A stretch of 64,000 nt of DNA from Thalassobium sp. R2A62 (GCF_000161835.1 NZ_GG697169.2:2172549-2236548), one strand, 5' to 3'. Positions 11,418-21,413 are shown, counted from the first letter of the stretch. Numbers and translations: made by a program. Notes: generated from the letters alone by a model not told the origin.

Positions 11418-11606
11418 ATGACCGACACTCCGACTAACACACCCAACGATCTGCCTCCAGCAGCCCAGCGCGCGCTGGCCGAGGCCGAAGAACGGCGCGC
11501 TTTAGAGGCAAAACAAGCCCTCCCCAAAGAACTGGGTGGTCGGGACGGCCCAGAGCCTGTGCGTTTTGGTGATTGGGAAAAGAAAGGTATCGCGGTCGAT
11601 TTTTAA
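11418..11606 (+). CDS. DUF1674 protein (SDHAF4-like succinate dehydrogenase assembly factor family)
   Basis: 62 residues from ATG 11418 with AAGGA eight bases upstream; an in-frame upstream extension to 11235 runs inside rsmB and is not credible. The conserved C-terminal block GGRDGPEPVRFGDWEKKGIA identifies DUF1674. Eukaryotic SDHAF4 protects the flavinated SdhA subunit; a like role in bacteria is inferred from the family. The N-terminal half is an Ala/Glu-rich helix. No sdh genes are near. Confidence 0.88.
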   Translation: MTDTPTNTPNDLPPAAQRALAEAEERRALEAKQALPKELGGRDGPEPVRFGDWEKKGIAVDF

Positions 11607-11629
11607 TCGCGCGCTCGGACCTCGTCCAC

Positions 11630-11980
11630 CTATTTCAACGTAAAATCCGCGATATCGCCAGCACCACGGTCCGATTGAAACCGGATAGTGCCACCATCTG
11701 CGCTGACTTCTTGGCAATTATAGCCCAGCTCGCGTTTGCCCCAGAACAGATCGCGGCAGAAATAACCGCCGTCCCAGTTCCAAGTGCCCGTCACATCGCG
11801 CCCTGCACCACGGCCCTCAATTTGGCCATTCGGTAGAACATTCAGCTGGATCAACGACCGCGCCAGTGTCCGCCCCTCAACAAGAGAAACAAACTCTGAT
11901 CTGTCCTCAACCTTGGTCAGCGCGTGCGCCATCATGGGGGTCGTGGCGATCAATGCGCCCAATGCGATCGTTCGAAACAT
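11630..11980 (-). CDS. Small secreted protein of unknown function, Rhodobacteraceae family
   Basis: 116 residues from ATG 11980; a TTG at 12019 would place a charged tail before the signal peptide. The signal peptide (about 1-20, ending TPMMAHA) is followed by a compact domain with SEFVSLVEGR, GRDVTGTWNWDGGYFCRD, ELGYNCQ and RFQSDRGAGD, including two cysteines that could form a disulfide in the periplasm. I recall similar small proteins in this group labelled dihydrodipicolinate reductase; this protein has no NAD-binding motif, and that name most likely leaked from the neighbouring dapB. Function unknown. Confidence 0.75.
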   Translation of the reverse strand: MFRTIALGALIATTPMMAHALTKVEDRSEFVSLVEGRTLARSLIQLNVLPNGQIEGRGAGRDVTGTWNWDGGYFCRDLFWGKRELGYNCQEVSADGGTIRFQSDRGAGDIADFTLK

Positions 11981-12006
11981 CTTAAACAACCATTTTTTAC
12001 TAATAA

Positions 12007-12030
12007 TGATACGCCACAATACGCGTATCA
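12007..12030 (-). terminator. Hairpin after dapB, possible terminator
   Basis: TGATACGC and GCGTATCA form a perfect 8-base stem with an 8-base loop. Read on the minus strand it lies 28 bases after the dapB stop and is followed by a T/A-rich stretch without a long T run. It could instead be an operator for the small secreted-protein gene starting at 11980. Confidence 0.45.
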
Positions 12031-12057
12031 GATCACTATATCATAACAGCAGACGCA

Positions 12058-12879
12058 CTACTTGGGTTCGGCCAACCCCAATACATCCAGCATGTCATAC
12101 TCGCCCGGTGATTGGTTCACCCCCCACAGCGCCGCCTTTACAGCACCACGAGCGAAAATCGCGCGGTCCGTTGCCATATGCCGCAACACGATCCGCTCGC
12201 CTGCCGCAGCAAAAAGCACATCATGCTCGCCTACTATATCTCCTCCACGAATAGCAGTGAAGCCAATGTCTCCCCGCTTGCGGGCACCAGTGATCCCATC
12301 GCGTCCGCTGTCGCGCACATCATTGAGGGCAACACCGCGCCCCTCGGCCGCAGCCTCGCCCAGCATCAAGGCCGTTCCGCTCGGGGCGTCGACCTTCATG
12401 TTGTGGTGGCCTTCGATCACTTCGATGTCGAAATCTTCGTCCAACGCCGCCGCAACCTTTTTGGTCAGTTGCACCAACAGATTAACACCCAGCGACATGT
12501 TTCCGGCACGTACGATCACGGCATGGCGGGATGCGGGCTCCAGCTTGGCAATGTCGTCGTCCGTCATGCCTGTGGTGCCAATCACATGTACCGCGCGCGC
12601 CTGCGCTGCGAGACCCGCAAATTCGATCGTCGCCACCGGTGCCGTAAAGTCGATGACAATCTGCGCCTTGGAAAACGCGGCCAACGCATCATCCGTCACA
12701 ACAACACCCAGATCAGAGCCGCCCATAGCGGCCCCAACATCGCGCCCAACCCAGTCGTGACCGCTGCGTTCTACAGCCCCAACCAGCCGAACTGCGTCGT
12801 TCTGCGTGACTGTTTGAATCAGCATCTGACCCATCCGGCCAGAGGCACCCGTGATCACAACACCCGGCAAATCCGTCAT
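12058..12879 (-). CDS. dapB: 4-hydroxy-tetrahydrodipicolinate reductase
   Basis: 273 residues; NAD(P)H-dependent reduction in the lysine/diaminopimelate pathway. The nucleotide motif GASGRMGQM is at about residues 11-19, and the signature [15 protein letters not shown] holds the catalytic His and Lys residues. ATG at 12879 with GGAG upstream. It is divergent from rbfA across 96 bases that contain three related short repeats. Confidence 0.97.
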   Translation of the reverse strand: MTDLPGVVITGASGRMGQMLIQTVTQNDAVRLVGAVERSGHDWVGRDVGAAMGGSDLGVVVTDDALAAFSKAQIVIDFTAPVATIEFAGLAAQARAVHVIGTTGMTDDDIAKLEPASRHAVIVRAGNMSLGVNLLVQLTKKVAAALDEDFDIEVIEGHHNMKVDAPSGTALMLGEAAAEGRGVALNDVRDSGRDGITGARKRGDIGFTAIRGGDIVGEHDVLFAAAGERIVLRHMATDRAIFARGAVKAALWGVNQSPGEYDMLDVLGLAEPK

Positions 12880-12906
12880 CTTATCTCTCCATTACGTCCC
12901 GTTCCC

Positions 12907-12952
12907 CTAGCAAAGCCTCGCCTCATTGGCAAAGCCTCGCTTGGCAAATGCG
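12907..12952. repeat. Three imperfect 15-base repeats between dapB and rbfA
   Basis: The units begin at 12907 (CTAGCAAAGCCTCGC), 12926 (TTGGCAAAGCCTCGC) and 12941 (TTGGCAAATGCGCG). The first and second share a 12-base exact core; the second and third share TTGGCAAA and are directly adjacent. They fill much of the divergent promoter region, so an operator array is possible, but recent local duplication would look the same. Confidence 0.6.
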
Positions 12953-12975
12953 CGATTCCCCCCTAAATCACGCAA

Positions 12976-13386
12976 ATGGCTAAGAACTCATCCCCCGAAG
13001 GCCGCGCGCCTTCCACTCGTCAGCTGCGTGTTGGTGAATTGATCCGCCGGACCTTGTCCGATGCGCTGCAGCGTGGCGACATTCATGATCCCGATCTCAA
13101 CCGCATGTCGATCACCGTAGGCGAGGTGCGCGTGACGCCCGACCTGCAAATCGCGACCTGCTTTGTCCTGCCCTTGGGCGGCAAAGGCGGTGACGAAGCG
13201 ATCGCAGCTCTGAAACGCAACAAATACGAACTGCGCCGCCTTGTCGGCAAAGTGACCAAGCTCAAGATGACGCCCGATCTGCGGTTCTTGATCGACAAAA
13301 CCTACGACCAAATGGACGCGACGGCTGCGATGTTCGCCGACGCGCGGGTTCAGGCTGATCTCATCAAACCGGACGACACGGAATGA
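12976..13386 (+). CDS. rbfA: 30S ribosome-binding factor RbfA
   Basis: 136 residues; single KH-like domain protein that assists late 16S rRNA 5'-end processing and 30S assembly. Family features include [20 protein letters not shown] near the N-terminus and [19 protein letters not shown] near the C-terminus. Its stop overlaps the start of the next gene (ATGA). It heads a plus-strand cluster with truB two genes later, a variant of the common rbfA-truB-rpsO order. Confidence 0.95.
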   Translation: MAKNSSPEGRAPSTRQLRVGELIRRTLSDALQRGDIHDPDLNRMSITVGEVRVTPDLQIATCFVLPLGGKGGDEAIAALKRNKYELRRLVGKVTKLKMTPDLRFLIDKTYDQMDATAAMFADARVQADLIKPDDTE

Positions 13387-14102
13387 AGCCGCTCTGGTCG
13401 ATCCTCATCGCCATGCTTGCCGCCCCTGCTGCGGCGGTCACGTGCGAAGATATCGACCACAAGGGTTCGAGCTATTCAATCTGTACCGTTGATGCGACGA
13501 CAGAAAACCTGTCGCTCTATCTCGATGATGCCACTGGCACGCCTTACGGCAGCTTTGCCAATATCGCAGCGTCGCTGGATGTTCAATCGCTGGTGTTTGC
13601 TATGAACGCGGGCATGTATCACGACAACCGCGCGCCCGTCGGCTTTTACCGCGAAGACGGCGCCGACCGGATGCGCCTGATCACAAACCCTGGCCCTGGT
13701 AACTTTGGCCTCTTGCCCAACGGGTTGCTGTGCATCACCGACACTCGCGCGATGGTTTACGAAACACTTGCCTTCGAAGCAGACCAGCCAGACTGCCCCA
13801 GCGGCACCCAATCAGGGCCTATGTTGGTAATCGACGGCGATCTTCACCCGCGTTTTCTGCCAGACGGCACATCGAAAAATATCCGCAACGGCGTTGGCGC
13901 CACAGCCAACGGTGACCGCGCGGTTTTCGCGATCTCTAACGACACGGTCAATTTCCACGACTTTGGCACGCTGTTTCGCGACCGGCTTAACCTGCCCAAC
14001 GCACTTTACTTTGATGGCCGCGTCAGCCGCCTTCATGCCACTGACCTCAACCGATCCGACCGTGGCCCCCGCATGGGCCCCATCGTCGCAGTAACCGAGT
14101 AA
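13383..14102 (+). CDS. Phosphodiester glycosidase (NAGPA/DUF2233) family secreted protein
   Basis: 239 residues with a signal peptide (about 1-20, cleavage after AAA). The domain contains [38 protein letters not shown] and [14 protein letters not shown], typical of the phosphodiester glycosidase family that includes the uncovering enzyme NAGPA. A periplasmic hydrolase role is likely, but the substrate is unknown. It is inserted between rbfA and truB and overlaps rbfA by four bases, so it is cotranslated with RNA-processing genes. Confidence 0.88.
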   Translation: MKPLWSILIAMLAAPAAAVTCEDIDHKGSSYSICTVDATTENLSLYLDDATGTPYGSFANIAASLDVQSLVFAMNAGMYHDNRAPVGFYREDGADRMRLITNPGPGNFGLLPNGLLCITDTRAMVYETLAFEADQPDCPSGTQSGPMLVIDGDLHPRFLPDGTSKNIRNGVGATANGDRAVFAISNDTVNFHDFGTLFRDRLNLPNALYFDGRVSRLHATDLNRSDRGPRMGPIVAVTE

Positions 14103-14111
14103 ATCACCCAC

Positions 14112-15017
14112 ATGGCACGCAAACGCAAAGGTCGGAACATCTCCGGCTGGCTCATCCTTGATAAACCCGCAGGCATGACGTCCACAGCCGTCGTGAACAA
14201 AGTCAAATGGGCCTTTGACGCTAAAAAGGCGGGGCATGCGGGGACGCTCGATCCTGACGCGACGGGCATTCTCGCTGTGGCGCTGGGCGAGGCGACTAAA
14301 ACCGTCCCCTACATCACCGACGCGACCAAAGCCTATGATTTCACCATCAACCTAGGCGCGGCCACGAATACTGACGACACCGAAGGCGAAATCATCGACA
14401 CCTCGGCCCATCGCCCGACAGATGACGACATCAAAAACGCGCTGGGTGCATTCATTGGCGACATCCAACAAGTTCCGCCCAAGTTCTCTGCCGTCAAAAT
14501 CGACGGGGAACGCGCCTACAAACGCGCCCGCGATGACGAAGAATTCGAAATCGCCGCTCGTCCGCTTTATGTCGAAGAACTCACGCTCATCGACCGCCCA
14601 GACACCGACACCGCAATTCTACACCTCGTGTGCGGCAAAGGTGGCTACGTCCGCGCAATCGCACGTGATCTAGGCGCCAGCTTGGGCTGCTTTGGTCACG
14701 TTCAATCCCTGCGTCGCGTTTGGTCCGGCCCCTTTGACCTGACGGACACGATGCCGTTCGAAATGCTCGACGAGCATGCCAAGACGACGGATATGGATGA
14801 CCGCCTGTTGCCCCTTGAGGCGGGCCTCACCGACCTGATGCATGCGCCCTGCCCCGAGGCGAGTGTCGCGCGCTTGAAAAACGGCAACCCTGCGCTGGTC
14901 TTTGCCAATGACGCCGACTACGGCGACACGATCTGGACCTCGCACAACGGTACGCCCATCGCCGTCGGGACATTCAAGTCCGGCGAAATCCACCCGACCC
15001 GCGTGTTCAACCTCTAG
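14112..15017 (+). CDS. truB: tRNA pseudouridine-55 synthase
   Basis: 301 residues. The catalytic aspartate lies in [18 protein letters not shown], and the N-terminal [13 protein letters not shown] is typical of TruB, which makes pseudouridine 55 in the T-loop of nearly all tRNAs. KVDGERAYK-like [12 protein letters not shown] and the C-terminal PUA-type end are present. It begins 9 bases after the glycosidase stop. Confidence 0.96.
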   Translation: MARKRKGRNISGWLILDKPAGMTSTAVVNKVKWAFDAKKAGHAGTLDPDATGILAVALGEATKTVPYITDATKAYDFTINLGAATNTDDTEGEIIDTSAHRPTDDDIKNALGAFIGDIQQVPPKFSAVKIDGERAYKRARDDEEFEIAARPLYVEELTLIDRPDTDTAILHLVCGKGGYVRAIARDLGASLGCFGHVQSLRRVWSGPFDLTDTMPFEMLDEHAKTTDMDDRLLPLEAGLTDLMHAPCPEASVARLKNGNPALVFANDADYGDTIWTSHNGTPIAVGTFKSGEIHPTRVFNL

Positions 15018-15053
15018 TCTCTTTCCGCAACACTCCTGCCGGAGGCTCTGACG

Positions 15054-15566
15054 ATGATCACACGCACACATATCAAAGACGACGCACCGTCGACCGCACT
15101 CTATTCAGACTGTGAACGATACCGCTACGCCTTAACCCGCACATGGGACGAAACCGGCAAGCGCGCGCTCTTTGTTATGTTGAACCCATCAACCGCGACC
15201 GAAGTGCAAAACGACCCCACGGTCGAGCGGTGCGAACGTCGTGCGCGCACGCTTGGGTTTGGCAGCTTTCGTGTGACCAACATCTTTGCGTGGCGCGATA
15301 CAGACCCGCGCAACATGCGCGCCGCCGCCGAGCCCATTGGCCTCCACAACGATGCTACCTTGCTCGACGGTGCCGCTTGGGCCGATCAAATCATTACCGC
15401 ATGGGGCGCGCACGGCGAACATCTTGATCGCGGGCGCACGGTCGAAAAACTGCTCCGAGACACGCTGTTGCCGCTCTTTCACCTTGGTTTGACCAAGGCC
15501 GGCCACCCCAAACATCCGCTCTACATCGCATACACCGAACAGCCGCGCCCTTGGGCAAACCCTTAG
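15054..15566 (+). CDS. DUF1643 domain protein
   Basis: 170 residues with a GGAGG ribosome site before ATG 15054. The block YRYALTRTWDE, FVMLNPSTATEVQNDPT, CERRARTLGFGSFRVTN and NIFAWRDTDP identifies DUF1643, a widespread family of unknown function. A later block, ITAWGAHGEH, is also conserved. No signal peptide or membrane segment. It follows truB by 36 bases and may be cotranscribed. Confidence 0.88.
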   Translation: MITRTHIKDDAPSTALYSDCERYRYALTRTWDETGKRALFVMLNPSTATEVQNDPTVERCERRARTLGFGSFRVTNIFAWRDTDPRNMRAAAEPIGLHNDATLLDGAAWADQIITAWGAHGEHLDRGRTVEKLLRDTLLPLFHLGLTKAGHPKHPLYIAYTEQPRPWANP

Positions 15567-15695
15567 CGGCTCGTTAACCATACCCACCGTTTTCCAACTA
15601 GAAATCGATCTGACTGTGGTGGCCCTTGCGCCTCTTACCCCGCGCCTTGATCGCGCGACGTCTGGGTAGTGTTTTTTTAGCAAAAGGGGCGCTTG

Positions 15696-16670
15696 ATGTT
15701 CGCCATTCTTGGATTACTCGGTATCGCCATGGCAGGCGCGGCTGTAACCAGCCTGTCGATGACCACTGGCGCCGAAGCCGACGACGTCGTGCCCCAAGAC
15801 ACCAAGACGGACGACCCAGAGGTTGGCACACAAATCGGGACCGAGGCTGATCCAGACAGCAGCACCACCGATCCAGACGACCCTGATCCAGAGCCAGCCG
15901 CTGAAACTCCAGAAACAGACACCATTCAATACGGAACCGATGAATGCGATATCATCTACTCTGGCGACACCGACGACACTGTCGACGGCAGCGCAGGCAA
16001 TGATCACCTCGATGACGAGGGCGGCGATGATACGTTGATTGGCGGCACCGGAATGGACGTGCTGCACGGCGGTCTCGGCACCGATACCTTGATCGGGGGC
16101 GAAGACGGCGATGCGCTCTACGGACATATGCAGGACGACCATCTCGATGGCGGCGCTGGCAACGACACACTAAATGGTGGTGATGGGCACGACACAATGA
16201 TCGGCGGCGGAGGCGACGACATGGCGCTCGGCGGATCTGGCGATGACATCATGATCGGCGGGGTTGGCAATGACACGCTCCAAGGAGGAATTGGGGACGA
16301 CACCATTGACGGCCGCGAAGAAACATCAGACGCGCAGCAGGATTTTCTAAATGGCGGCCGTGGCGACGATACGCTGATTGCGTCCAACGACGACATCGCC
16401 CACGGCAGCTCAGGCAATGATAACTTTGTCGTTGGCGATTGGATTTCAAAAGGACAAAACGCCACCATCAAAGACTTTGATACCACCGAGGATTCTTTGA
16501 TCATCGCCTACGATCTTTCGACAGGTCTGCCCGATGTTGCGGTCGCAACAACCAACGGCAATCTCGGGGTTCTGCTCAACGGTCAGATCGTGGCTACATT
16601 GAATGGTGTCCAAAAACTGCCCGACACGGCGATCCAAATTCTCGATATCAATGACCCGCTGGTGGCCTAG
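15696..16670 (+). CDS. RTX-type calcium-binding repeat protein
   Basis: 324 residues from ATG 15696 with AAAAGGGG just upstream; a TTG one codon earlier is less likely. The N-terminus is a single hydrophobic segment (about 3-22), then an Asp/Pro/Glu-rich linker, then about a dozen GGxGxDxxx nonapeptide units (roughly residues 95-225), and a C-terminal part typical of hemolysin-type calcium-binding proteins. Calcium-dependent folding outside the cytoplasm is implied. The hydrophobic N-terminus is unlike classical type I secretion substrates, so membrane tethering is an alternative. No ABC exporter is near. Confidence 0.85.
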   Translation: MFAILGLLGIAMAGAAVTSLSMTTGAEADDVVPQDTKTDDPEVGTQIGTEADPDSSTTDPDDPDPEPAAETPETDTIQYGTDECDIIYSGDTDDTVDGSAGNDHLDDEGGDDTLIGGTGMDVLHGGLGTDTLIGGEDGDALYGHMQDDHLDGGAGNDTLNGGDGHDTMIGGGGDDMALGGSGDDIMIGGVGNDTLQGGIGDDTIDGREETSDAQQDFLNGGRGDDTLIASNDDIAHGSSGNDNFVVGDWISKGQNATIKDFDTTEDSLIIAYDLSTGLPDVAVATTNGNLGVLLNGQIVATLNGVQKLPDTAIQILDINDPLVA

Positions 16671-16821
16671 CAACCAAACGAACGCTGAAAACGCTTCCCT
16701 TTTTATAGAATCAATCCTATACGCGCGCATCTGCCCCATCTCGGGACGGGTGCACCTCCATGGGCCCTGCTGGACGACATCCCGGCTTGCGCCATTCCTC
16801 TAACCTTTAAAGGAGACCCCG

Positions 16822-17091
16822 ATGTCGATTACAGCTGAAGAAAAAGCGCGCCTCATGAAAGAGTTCGCCATCAAAGAAGGCGACACAGGCTCACCCGAAG
16901 TACAGATCGCAATTCTGTCCTCGCGTATCGCCACTCTGACAGAGCACTTCAAGACACACAAAAAAGACAACCACGGTCGCCGCGGTCTGTTGAAAATGGT
17001 CGCACTTCGCCGCAAACTCTTGGACTACACACGTGGTAAAGACGAAGCACGCTACCAAGACCTGATCAAACGTCTGGGCCTGCGCCGCTAA
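16822..17091 (+). CDS. rpsO: 30S ribosomal protein S15
   Basis: 89 residues, exact usual length. S15 binds the central domain of 16S r[35 protein letters not shown] and [19 protein letters not shown] are characteristic. A strong AAAGGAG precedes the ATG. The 151-base leader separates it from the RTX gene and probably contains its own promoter; I see no clear pseudoknot by eye. A terminator follows at 17124. Confidence 0.98.
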   Translation: MSITAEEKARLMKEFAIKEGDTGSPEVQIAILSSRIATLTEHFKTHKKDNHGRRGLLKMVALRRKLLDYTRGKDEARYQDLIKRLGLRR

Positions 17092-17123
17092 GTGCACTAC
17101 CCCGTTTGAAACGAACATCGAGA

Positions 17124-17148
17124 CGCTCGCCCTTATGGCGGGCGTTTT
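17124..17148 (+). terminator. Intrinsic terminator of rpsO
   Basis: An 8-base GC-rich stem (17124-17131 with 17137-17144, one G-T pair) with a five-base CTTAT loop and a TTTT tail, 33 bases after the rpsO stop. Confidence 0.85.
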
Positions 17149-17205
17149 GCGTTTCACCCCCAGCGCACAGTTTCCCATTCTAACAAAACCCTATACACCG
17201 CGCCC

Positions 17206-18297
17206 ATGGACAGCTTTGACATCTTTCTGATCACCGCCCCCGGCCTTGAAACTCTGCTCGCCGACGAGGCAACCGAACTTGGGCTAGATGTCACATCAGC
17301 CATCCCTGGCGGCGTTACAGTCAACGGCGACTGGCAGACCGTTTGGCGCGCCAACCTGCACCTGCGCGGTGCCACGCGCATCCTCGCCCGCTTTGCCGAA
17401 TTCCGTGCAATGCACCTTGCCCAGCTCGACAAACGCAGCCACAAAATTCCTTGGACAGAGTTGCTCCCCCAAGGGGCCAGCGTCCGTGTCGATGCGACAT
17501 GCCGCAAATCACGCATTTACCACGCCAAGGCCGCGACACAGCGGGTTGAAACAGCGCTGGTCGAAACCATTGGCGCAACCATCGCAAAAGAGGCCGACTT
17601 TACCATTCGCGTTCGGATCGAAGACGATCTGTGTACCTTTAGCCTCGATACCTCGGGCGAGAGCCTGCACAAACGCGGTCACAAGGAACAAGTGAACAAG
17701 GCACCAATGCGCGAAACCCTCGCCGCCCTGTTTCTGCGGGCCGCGGGCTACGATGGCACGGCACCGATGTATGACCCGATGTGCGGCTCTGGCACCTTTC
17801 CCATTGAGGCCGCCGAGATCGCGTCAAAAATGGACGCGGGCCGCTCACGCGAATTCGCCTTCCAAAACCTGCAAAACTACGACCCCGATCAATTCGACGC
17901 ATTGCACGGCACAGCCGTTCCGCAAACCGCGCCGACATTCGGCAGTGACCGCGACGCCGGTGCCATCCGAATGAGCATCGCCAATGCCGAGCGTGCAGGC
18001 GTCGCCGCCCAGTTCGACATAAAGCCGATCAGCGACATCACCCCCCCGACCGATCAGCCGGGCCTCGTCATTTCGAACCCACCATACGGCGGGCGCATTG
18101 GAAACAAGAAACCACTTTACGGTCTCTACGCGTCCTTTGGCACGCGAATGAAATCAGAATTCTGCGGCTGGCGCGTCGCCATTGTCACCTCGGAACCCAG
18201 CCTCGCCAAGGCCACAGGCCTGCCGTTCCTACCGGCTGGGCCAGTTGTCGCGCACGGCGGGATCAAAGTCCGCCTATGGCAAACCAAGCCGCTCTGA
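17206..18297 (+). CDS. Class I RNA methyltransferase, RlmL/Trm14-like
   Basis: 363 residues. An N-terminal THUMP-type RNA-binding region (about 5-150) precedes a Rossmann methyltransferase with YDPMCGSGTFPIEAA and the amino-methyltransferase motif NPPYG. This matches the RlmL/YcbY N-terminal and Trm14 group, which make N2-methylguanosine in rRNA or tRNA. The exact target base cannot be told from sequence. It lies among RNA-processing genes (truB, rpsO, pnp). Confidence 0.9.
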   Translation: MDSFDIFLITAPGLETLLADEATELGLDVTSAIPGGVTVNGDWQTVWRANLHLRGATRILARFAEFRAMHLAQLDKRSHKIPWTELLPQGASVRVDATCRKSRIYHAKAATQRVETALVETIGATIAKEADFTIRVRIEDDLCTFSLDTSGESLHKRGHKEQVNKAPMRETLAALFLRAAGYDGTAPMYDPMCGSGTFPIEAAEIASKMDAGRSREFAFQNLQNYDPDQFDALHGTAVPQTAPTFGSDRDAGAIRMSIANAERAGVAAQFDIKPISDITPPTDQPGLVISNPPYGGRIGNKKPLYGLYASFGTRMKSEFCGWRVAIVTSEPSLAKATGLPFLPAGPVVAHGGIKVRLWQTKPL

Positions 18298-18337
18298 CAA
18301 TCTCGACAGCTTGCACCGCCCCACGCTAAACTAAGGC

Positions 18338-19054
18338 ATGTGGAAAACATGGATCTTTTGCATTGTCCTTGGCGCTTTGATCGTCGCTGCGGCTGCGTAT
18401 CAGGTCAGCCGTTCGCGCAGCTTTCAGCTCTTTGGTGAAATTGTCGCTTGGGTTGAAACGGATCAAAAGGTCATTGCCCTGACGTTTGATGATGGACCCA
18501 CAGCCGCCCATACGGCTGCCACGTTACAAATGCTCCGAGACGCAGAGGCCACAGCCACGTTCTTTTTGGTCGGCCAAAGCATCGATGCACAACAGTCTGA
18601 AACCCGCGCCATCATCAATGCTGGCCACGAGATCGGAAACCATTCGTGGTCGCACCCTCGCCTGATGCTGATGTCTCGCAGTCGTATCAAATCAGAGATC
18701 GAAAGAACCGACACAGCCATTCGTGACGCAGGCTACACAGGGCCCATCCCGTTTCGTCCACCCTTTGGCAAAAAACTGGTCATGCTGCCGCTCTATCTTG
18801 CTTCTGAAAACCGCCCGACGATCATGTGGGATATGGAACCCGACGGGCATGCCGATCTGGCCAATGATCCGGACGCCTACGCAGCACATGTCATTGAGAC
18901 GGCCCGCCCCGGATCGATCCTTTTGATGCACACGATGTTCAGCACGAACCAAACGGCCCGTGACGCATTGCCCGCGATCCTGACTGGGCTGCAAAACAAC
19001 GGCTACGAATTTGTCACTGTCAGCGCGCTTCTTGATCTCGCGACCGCCCCCTAG
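18338..19054 (+). CDS. Polysaccharide deacetylase (NodB-like) with membrane anchor
   Basis: 238 residues. One N-terminal membrane segment (about 5-24) places the enzyme in the periplasm. The NodB homology domain starts with ALTFDDGPTAAHT, followed by ATFFLVGQ, HEIGNHSWSHPRLM (metal-binding histidines), FRPPFG and LLMHTM. All five canonical catalytic motifs can be found, so a metal-dependent carbohydrate N- or O-deacetylase is likely; peptidoglycan or exopolysaccharide are possible substrates. The ribosome site is very close to the ATG and unusual. Confidence 0.9.
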   Translation: MWKTWIFCIVLGALIVAAAAYQVSRSRSFQLFGEIVAWVETDQKVIALTFDDGPTAAHTAATLQMLRDAEATATFFLVGQSIDAQQSETRAIINAGHEIGNHSWSHPRLMLMSRSRIKSEIERTDTAIRDAGYTGPIPFRPPFGKKLVMLPLYLASENRPTIMWDMEPDGHADLANDPDAYAAHVIETARPGSILLMHTMFSTNQTARDALPAILTGLQNNGYEFVTVSALLDLATAP

Positions 19055-19155
19055 GCCCGAATCACGCAACGCTTTCCAAAACGATCAAACTGCTGTATGC
19101 GCCACATATCTGAGACGTGGCGTTCGATCCCGACGCCGTGCAAAGGACAGGGATC

Positions 19156-19200
19156 GGCGGCAATGGGGCCGCCAATTTATAGGGCACTCGGAACGCCGAG
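19156..19200 (+). promoter_or_regulatory. pnp leader with two hairpins
   Basis: In the 170 bases before pnp, GGCGGC (19156-19161) can pair with GCCGCC (19168-19173), and CTCGG (19187-19191) with CCGAG (19196-19200). The second stem ends 24 bases before the ATG. In Escherichia coli pnp autoregulates through a structured leader cut by RNase III; a similar role here is inference. Confidence 0.45.
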
Positions 19201-19224
19201 CATGGCCCAAACAGGAAACGATAG

Positions 19225-21360
19225 ATGTTTAAAGAAGTGAAAAAGTCAGTCGAGTGGGGCGAAGAAACCCTGACACTCGAAACAGGCAAAGTTGCGCGTC
19301 AGGCAGACGGTTCGGTTATCGCCACTTATGGTGAGACGTCCGTTATGGCCAACGTCACATTTGCGAAAAAGCAAAAGCCCGGTCAGGATTTCTTCCCCCT
19401 CACCGTGCACTACAACGAAAAATATTACGCAGCTGGTAAAGTTCCCGGTGGCTTCTTCAAACGCGAAGCACGCCCTACCGAGAAAGAGACACTGACAAGC
19501 CGCCTGATCGACCGTCCGATCCGCCCGCTGTTCGTGCCCGGCTTCAAAAACGAAGTTCTGGTCATCTGTACCGTTCTGTCGCACGACCTCGTCAACGACC
19601 CTGACATGGTTGCGATGATCGCAGCATCGGCCGCTCTTACAATTTCGGGCGCTCCGTTCATGGGCCCAATCTCGGCTTGCCGTGTTGGCTTTGAAGATGG
19701 CGAATACATCCTGAACCCAGAGCTCGACGACATGCACGATCTGCGCAACAAGCCAGAGCAGCGTCTCGACCTTGTTGTTGCCGGCACCAAAGATGCCGTG
19801 ATGATGGTTGAATCCGAAGCGTATGAGCTGACCGAAGAAGAGATGCTCGGCGCTGTTAAATTTGCTCACGAGCAGATCCAGACACCGATCGACCTCATCA
19901 TCGCTCTGGCAGAAGAATGCGCCAAAGAGCCATTCGACTTCCAAGCACCGGACTACGCTGATCTCTTTGCTGCGGTTAAGGCTGCTGGCGAAGACGCAAT
20001 GCGCGATGCCTATGCGATCACTGACAAGCAAGAACGCACATCCGCTGTTGCCGCTGCCAAAGACGCGATCAAAGCAGCCCTCACAGAAGAGCAGCTCGAA
20101 GACGAGAACCTCGGTTCCGCTCTCAAGAAGCTCGAGTCCGGCGTTCTGCGCGGCGACGTTGTGAAAAACGGCAAGCGTATCGACGGTCGCAAGACTGACG
20201 AAGTTCGTGACATCGTTTGCGAGACAGGTCTCCTGCCACGTACACACGGCTCGGCATTGTTCACACGCGGCGAAACTCAGGGCCTCGTTGTGGCCACTCT
20301 GGGTACCGGCGACGACGAACAGATGATCGACGCGCTTCAGGGCATGTATCGTTCGAACTTCATGCTGCACTATAACTTCCCACCCTATTCGGTTGGTGAA
20401 GTTGGTCGCTTCGGCCCTCCCGGCCGTCGTGAAATCGGCCACGGTAAACTCGCATGGCGCGCCCTTCAGGCCGTTCTGCCAGCAGCCACCGATTTCCCAT
20501 ACACCATCCGTCTGGTGTCCGAGATCACAGAATCCAACGGCTCGTCCTCGATGGCGTCGGTCTGTGGTGGCTCGCTGTCCATGATGGACGCAGGTGTGCC
20601 GCTCAAAGCACCAGTTGCTGGTGTTGCGATGGGTCTCGTTCTCGAAGACGATGGCGACTATGCGATCCTGACAGACATCCTTGGTGACGAAGACCACCTC
20701 GGCGACATGGACTTCAAAGTAGCAGGTACCGAAGCTGGTATCACATCGCTGCAGATGGACATCAAAGTCGCAGGCATCACGCCAGACATCATGGAGAAAG
20801 CCTTGGCTCAAGCCAAAGAAGGCCGTCTGCATATCTTGGGTGAGATGAACAAATCGATCAGCTCGGCTGGCGAATTCTCGGCACACGCACCACGTATCGA
20901 AACGATGCAGGTTCCAACCGACAAAATCCGCGAAGTCATCGGTTCGGGTGGTAAAGTGATCCGTGAAATCGTTGAAGTGTCCGGCGCCAAAGTCGACATC
21001 AACGACGACGGCATCATCAAGATCGCTTCGGCCAACGCAGATTCGATTGCCAAGGCATACGAGATGATCCACTCGATCGTCGCCGAGCCAGAAGAAGGCG
21101 CAGTCTACACCGGTACAGTCGTCAAGATCGTCGACTTCGGTGCATTCGTGAACTTCTTTGGCAAGCGTGACGGCCTCGTCCACGTTTCCCAGATCGAAAA
21201 CCGCCGCTTGAACCACCCATCGGACGTCCTCAAAGAGGGCCAAGAGGTCAAGGTCAAACTGTTGGGCTTTGACGACCGCGGCAAGGTTCGCCTGTCGATG
21301 AAAGTTGTCGATCAGGAAACTGGCGCAGAGATCACAGAAGAGAAGAAGTCCGAGGACTAA
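19225..21360 (+). CDS. pnp: Polyribonucleotide nucleotidyltransferase (PNPase)
   Basis: 711 residues; 3'-to-5' phosphorolytic exoribonuclease of the RNA degradosome. Two RNase PH domains (first about 10-145; second about 310-545, with [14 protein letters not shown] and [20 protein letters not shown]), a helical linker, a KH domain ([11 protein letters not shown], about 570) and an S1 domain ([17 protein letters not shown], about 630). ATG 19225 with AGGAAA upstream. Strong terminator just after the stop. Confidence 0.98.
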   Translation: MFKEVKKSVEWGEETLTLETGKVARQADGSVIATYGETSVMANVTFAKKQKPGQDFFPLTVHYNEKYYAAGKVPGGFFKREARPTEKETLTSRLIDRPIRPLFVPGFKNEVLVICTVLSHDLVNDPDMVAMIAASAALTISGAPFMGPISACRVGFEDGEYILNPELDDMHDLRNKPEQRLDLVVAGTKDAVMMVESEAYELTEEEMLGAVKFAHEQIQTPIDLIIALAEECAKEPFDFQAPDYADLFAAVKAAGEDAMRDAYAITDKQERTSAVAAAKDAIKAALTEEQLEDENLGSALKKLESGVLRGDVVKNGKRIDGRKTDEVRDIVCETGLLPRTHGSALFTRGETQGLVVATLGTGDDEQMIDALQGMYRSNFMLHYNFPPYSVGEVGRFGPPGRREIGHGKLAWRALQAVLPAATDFPYTIRLVSEITESNGSSSMASVCGGSLSMMDAGVPLKAPVAGVAMGLVLEDDGDYAILTDILGDEDHLGDMDFKVAGTEAGITSLQMDIKVAGITPDIMEKALAQAKEGRLHILGEMNKSISSAGEFSAHAPRIETMQVPTDKIREVIGSGGKVIREIVEVSGAKVDINDDGIIKIASANADSIAKAYEMIHSIVAEPEEGAVYTGTVVKIVDFGAFVNFFGKRDGLVHVSQIENRRLNHPSDVLKEGQEVKVKLLGFDDRGKVRLSMKVVDQETGAEITEEKKSED

Positions 21361-21382
21361 ACCCTTCTAAAGAATTCAAATC

Positions 21383-21413
21383 AGGCCCCGTTGGAAACAG
21401 CGGGGCCTTTTTT
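21383..21413 (+). terminator. Intrinsic terminator of pnp
   Basis: Perfect 8-base stem AGGCCCCG / CGGGGCCT with a 10-base loop, running directly into six or more T residues, 22 bases after the pnp stop. Confidence 0.95.

Noticed and set aside
11630..11980. Second dihydrodipicolinate reductase
   Set aside because: The product is a small exported protein without the NAD-binding or DAPSGTA motifs; the name would be carried over from dapB next door.
15990..16320. Tandem DNA repeat or CRISPR-like array
   Set aside because: The periodicity comes from GGxGxD protein repeats with varying codons; no constant repeat with unique spacers.
19246..21243. 665-codon open frame antisense to pnp
   Set aside because: It is the complement of a well-kept essential gene with strong codon bias; the product is rich in Cys, His and Phe without any known motif.
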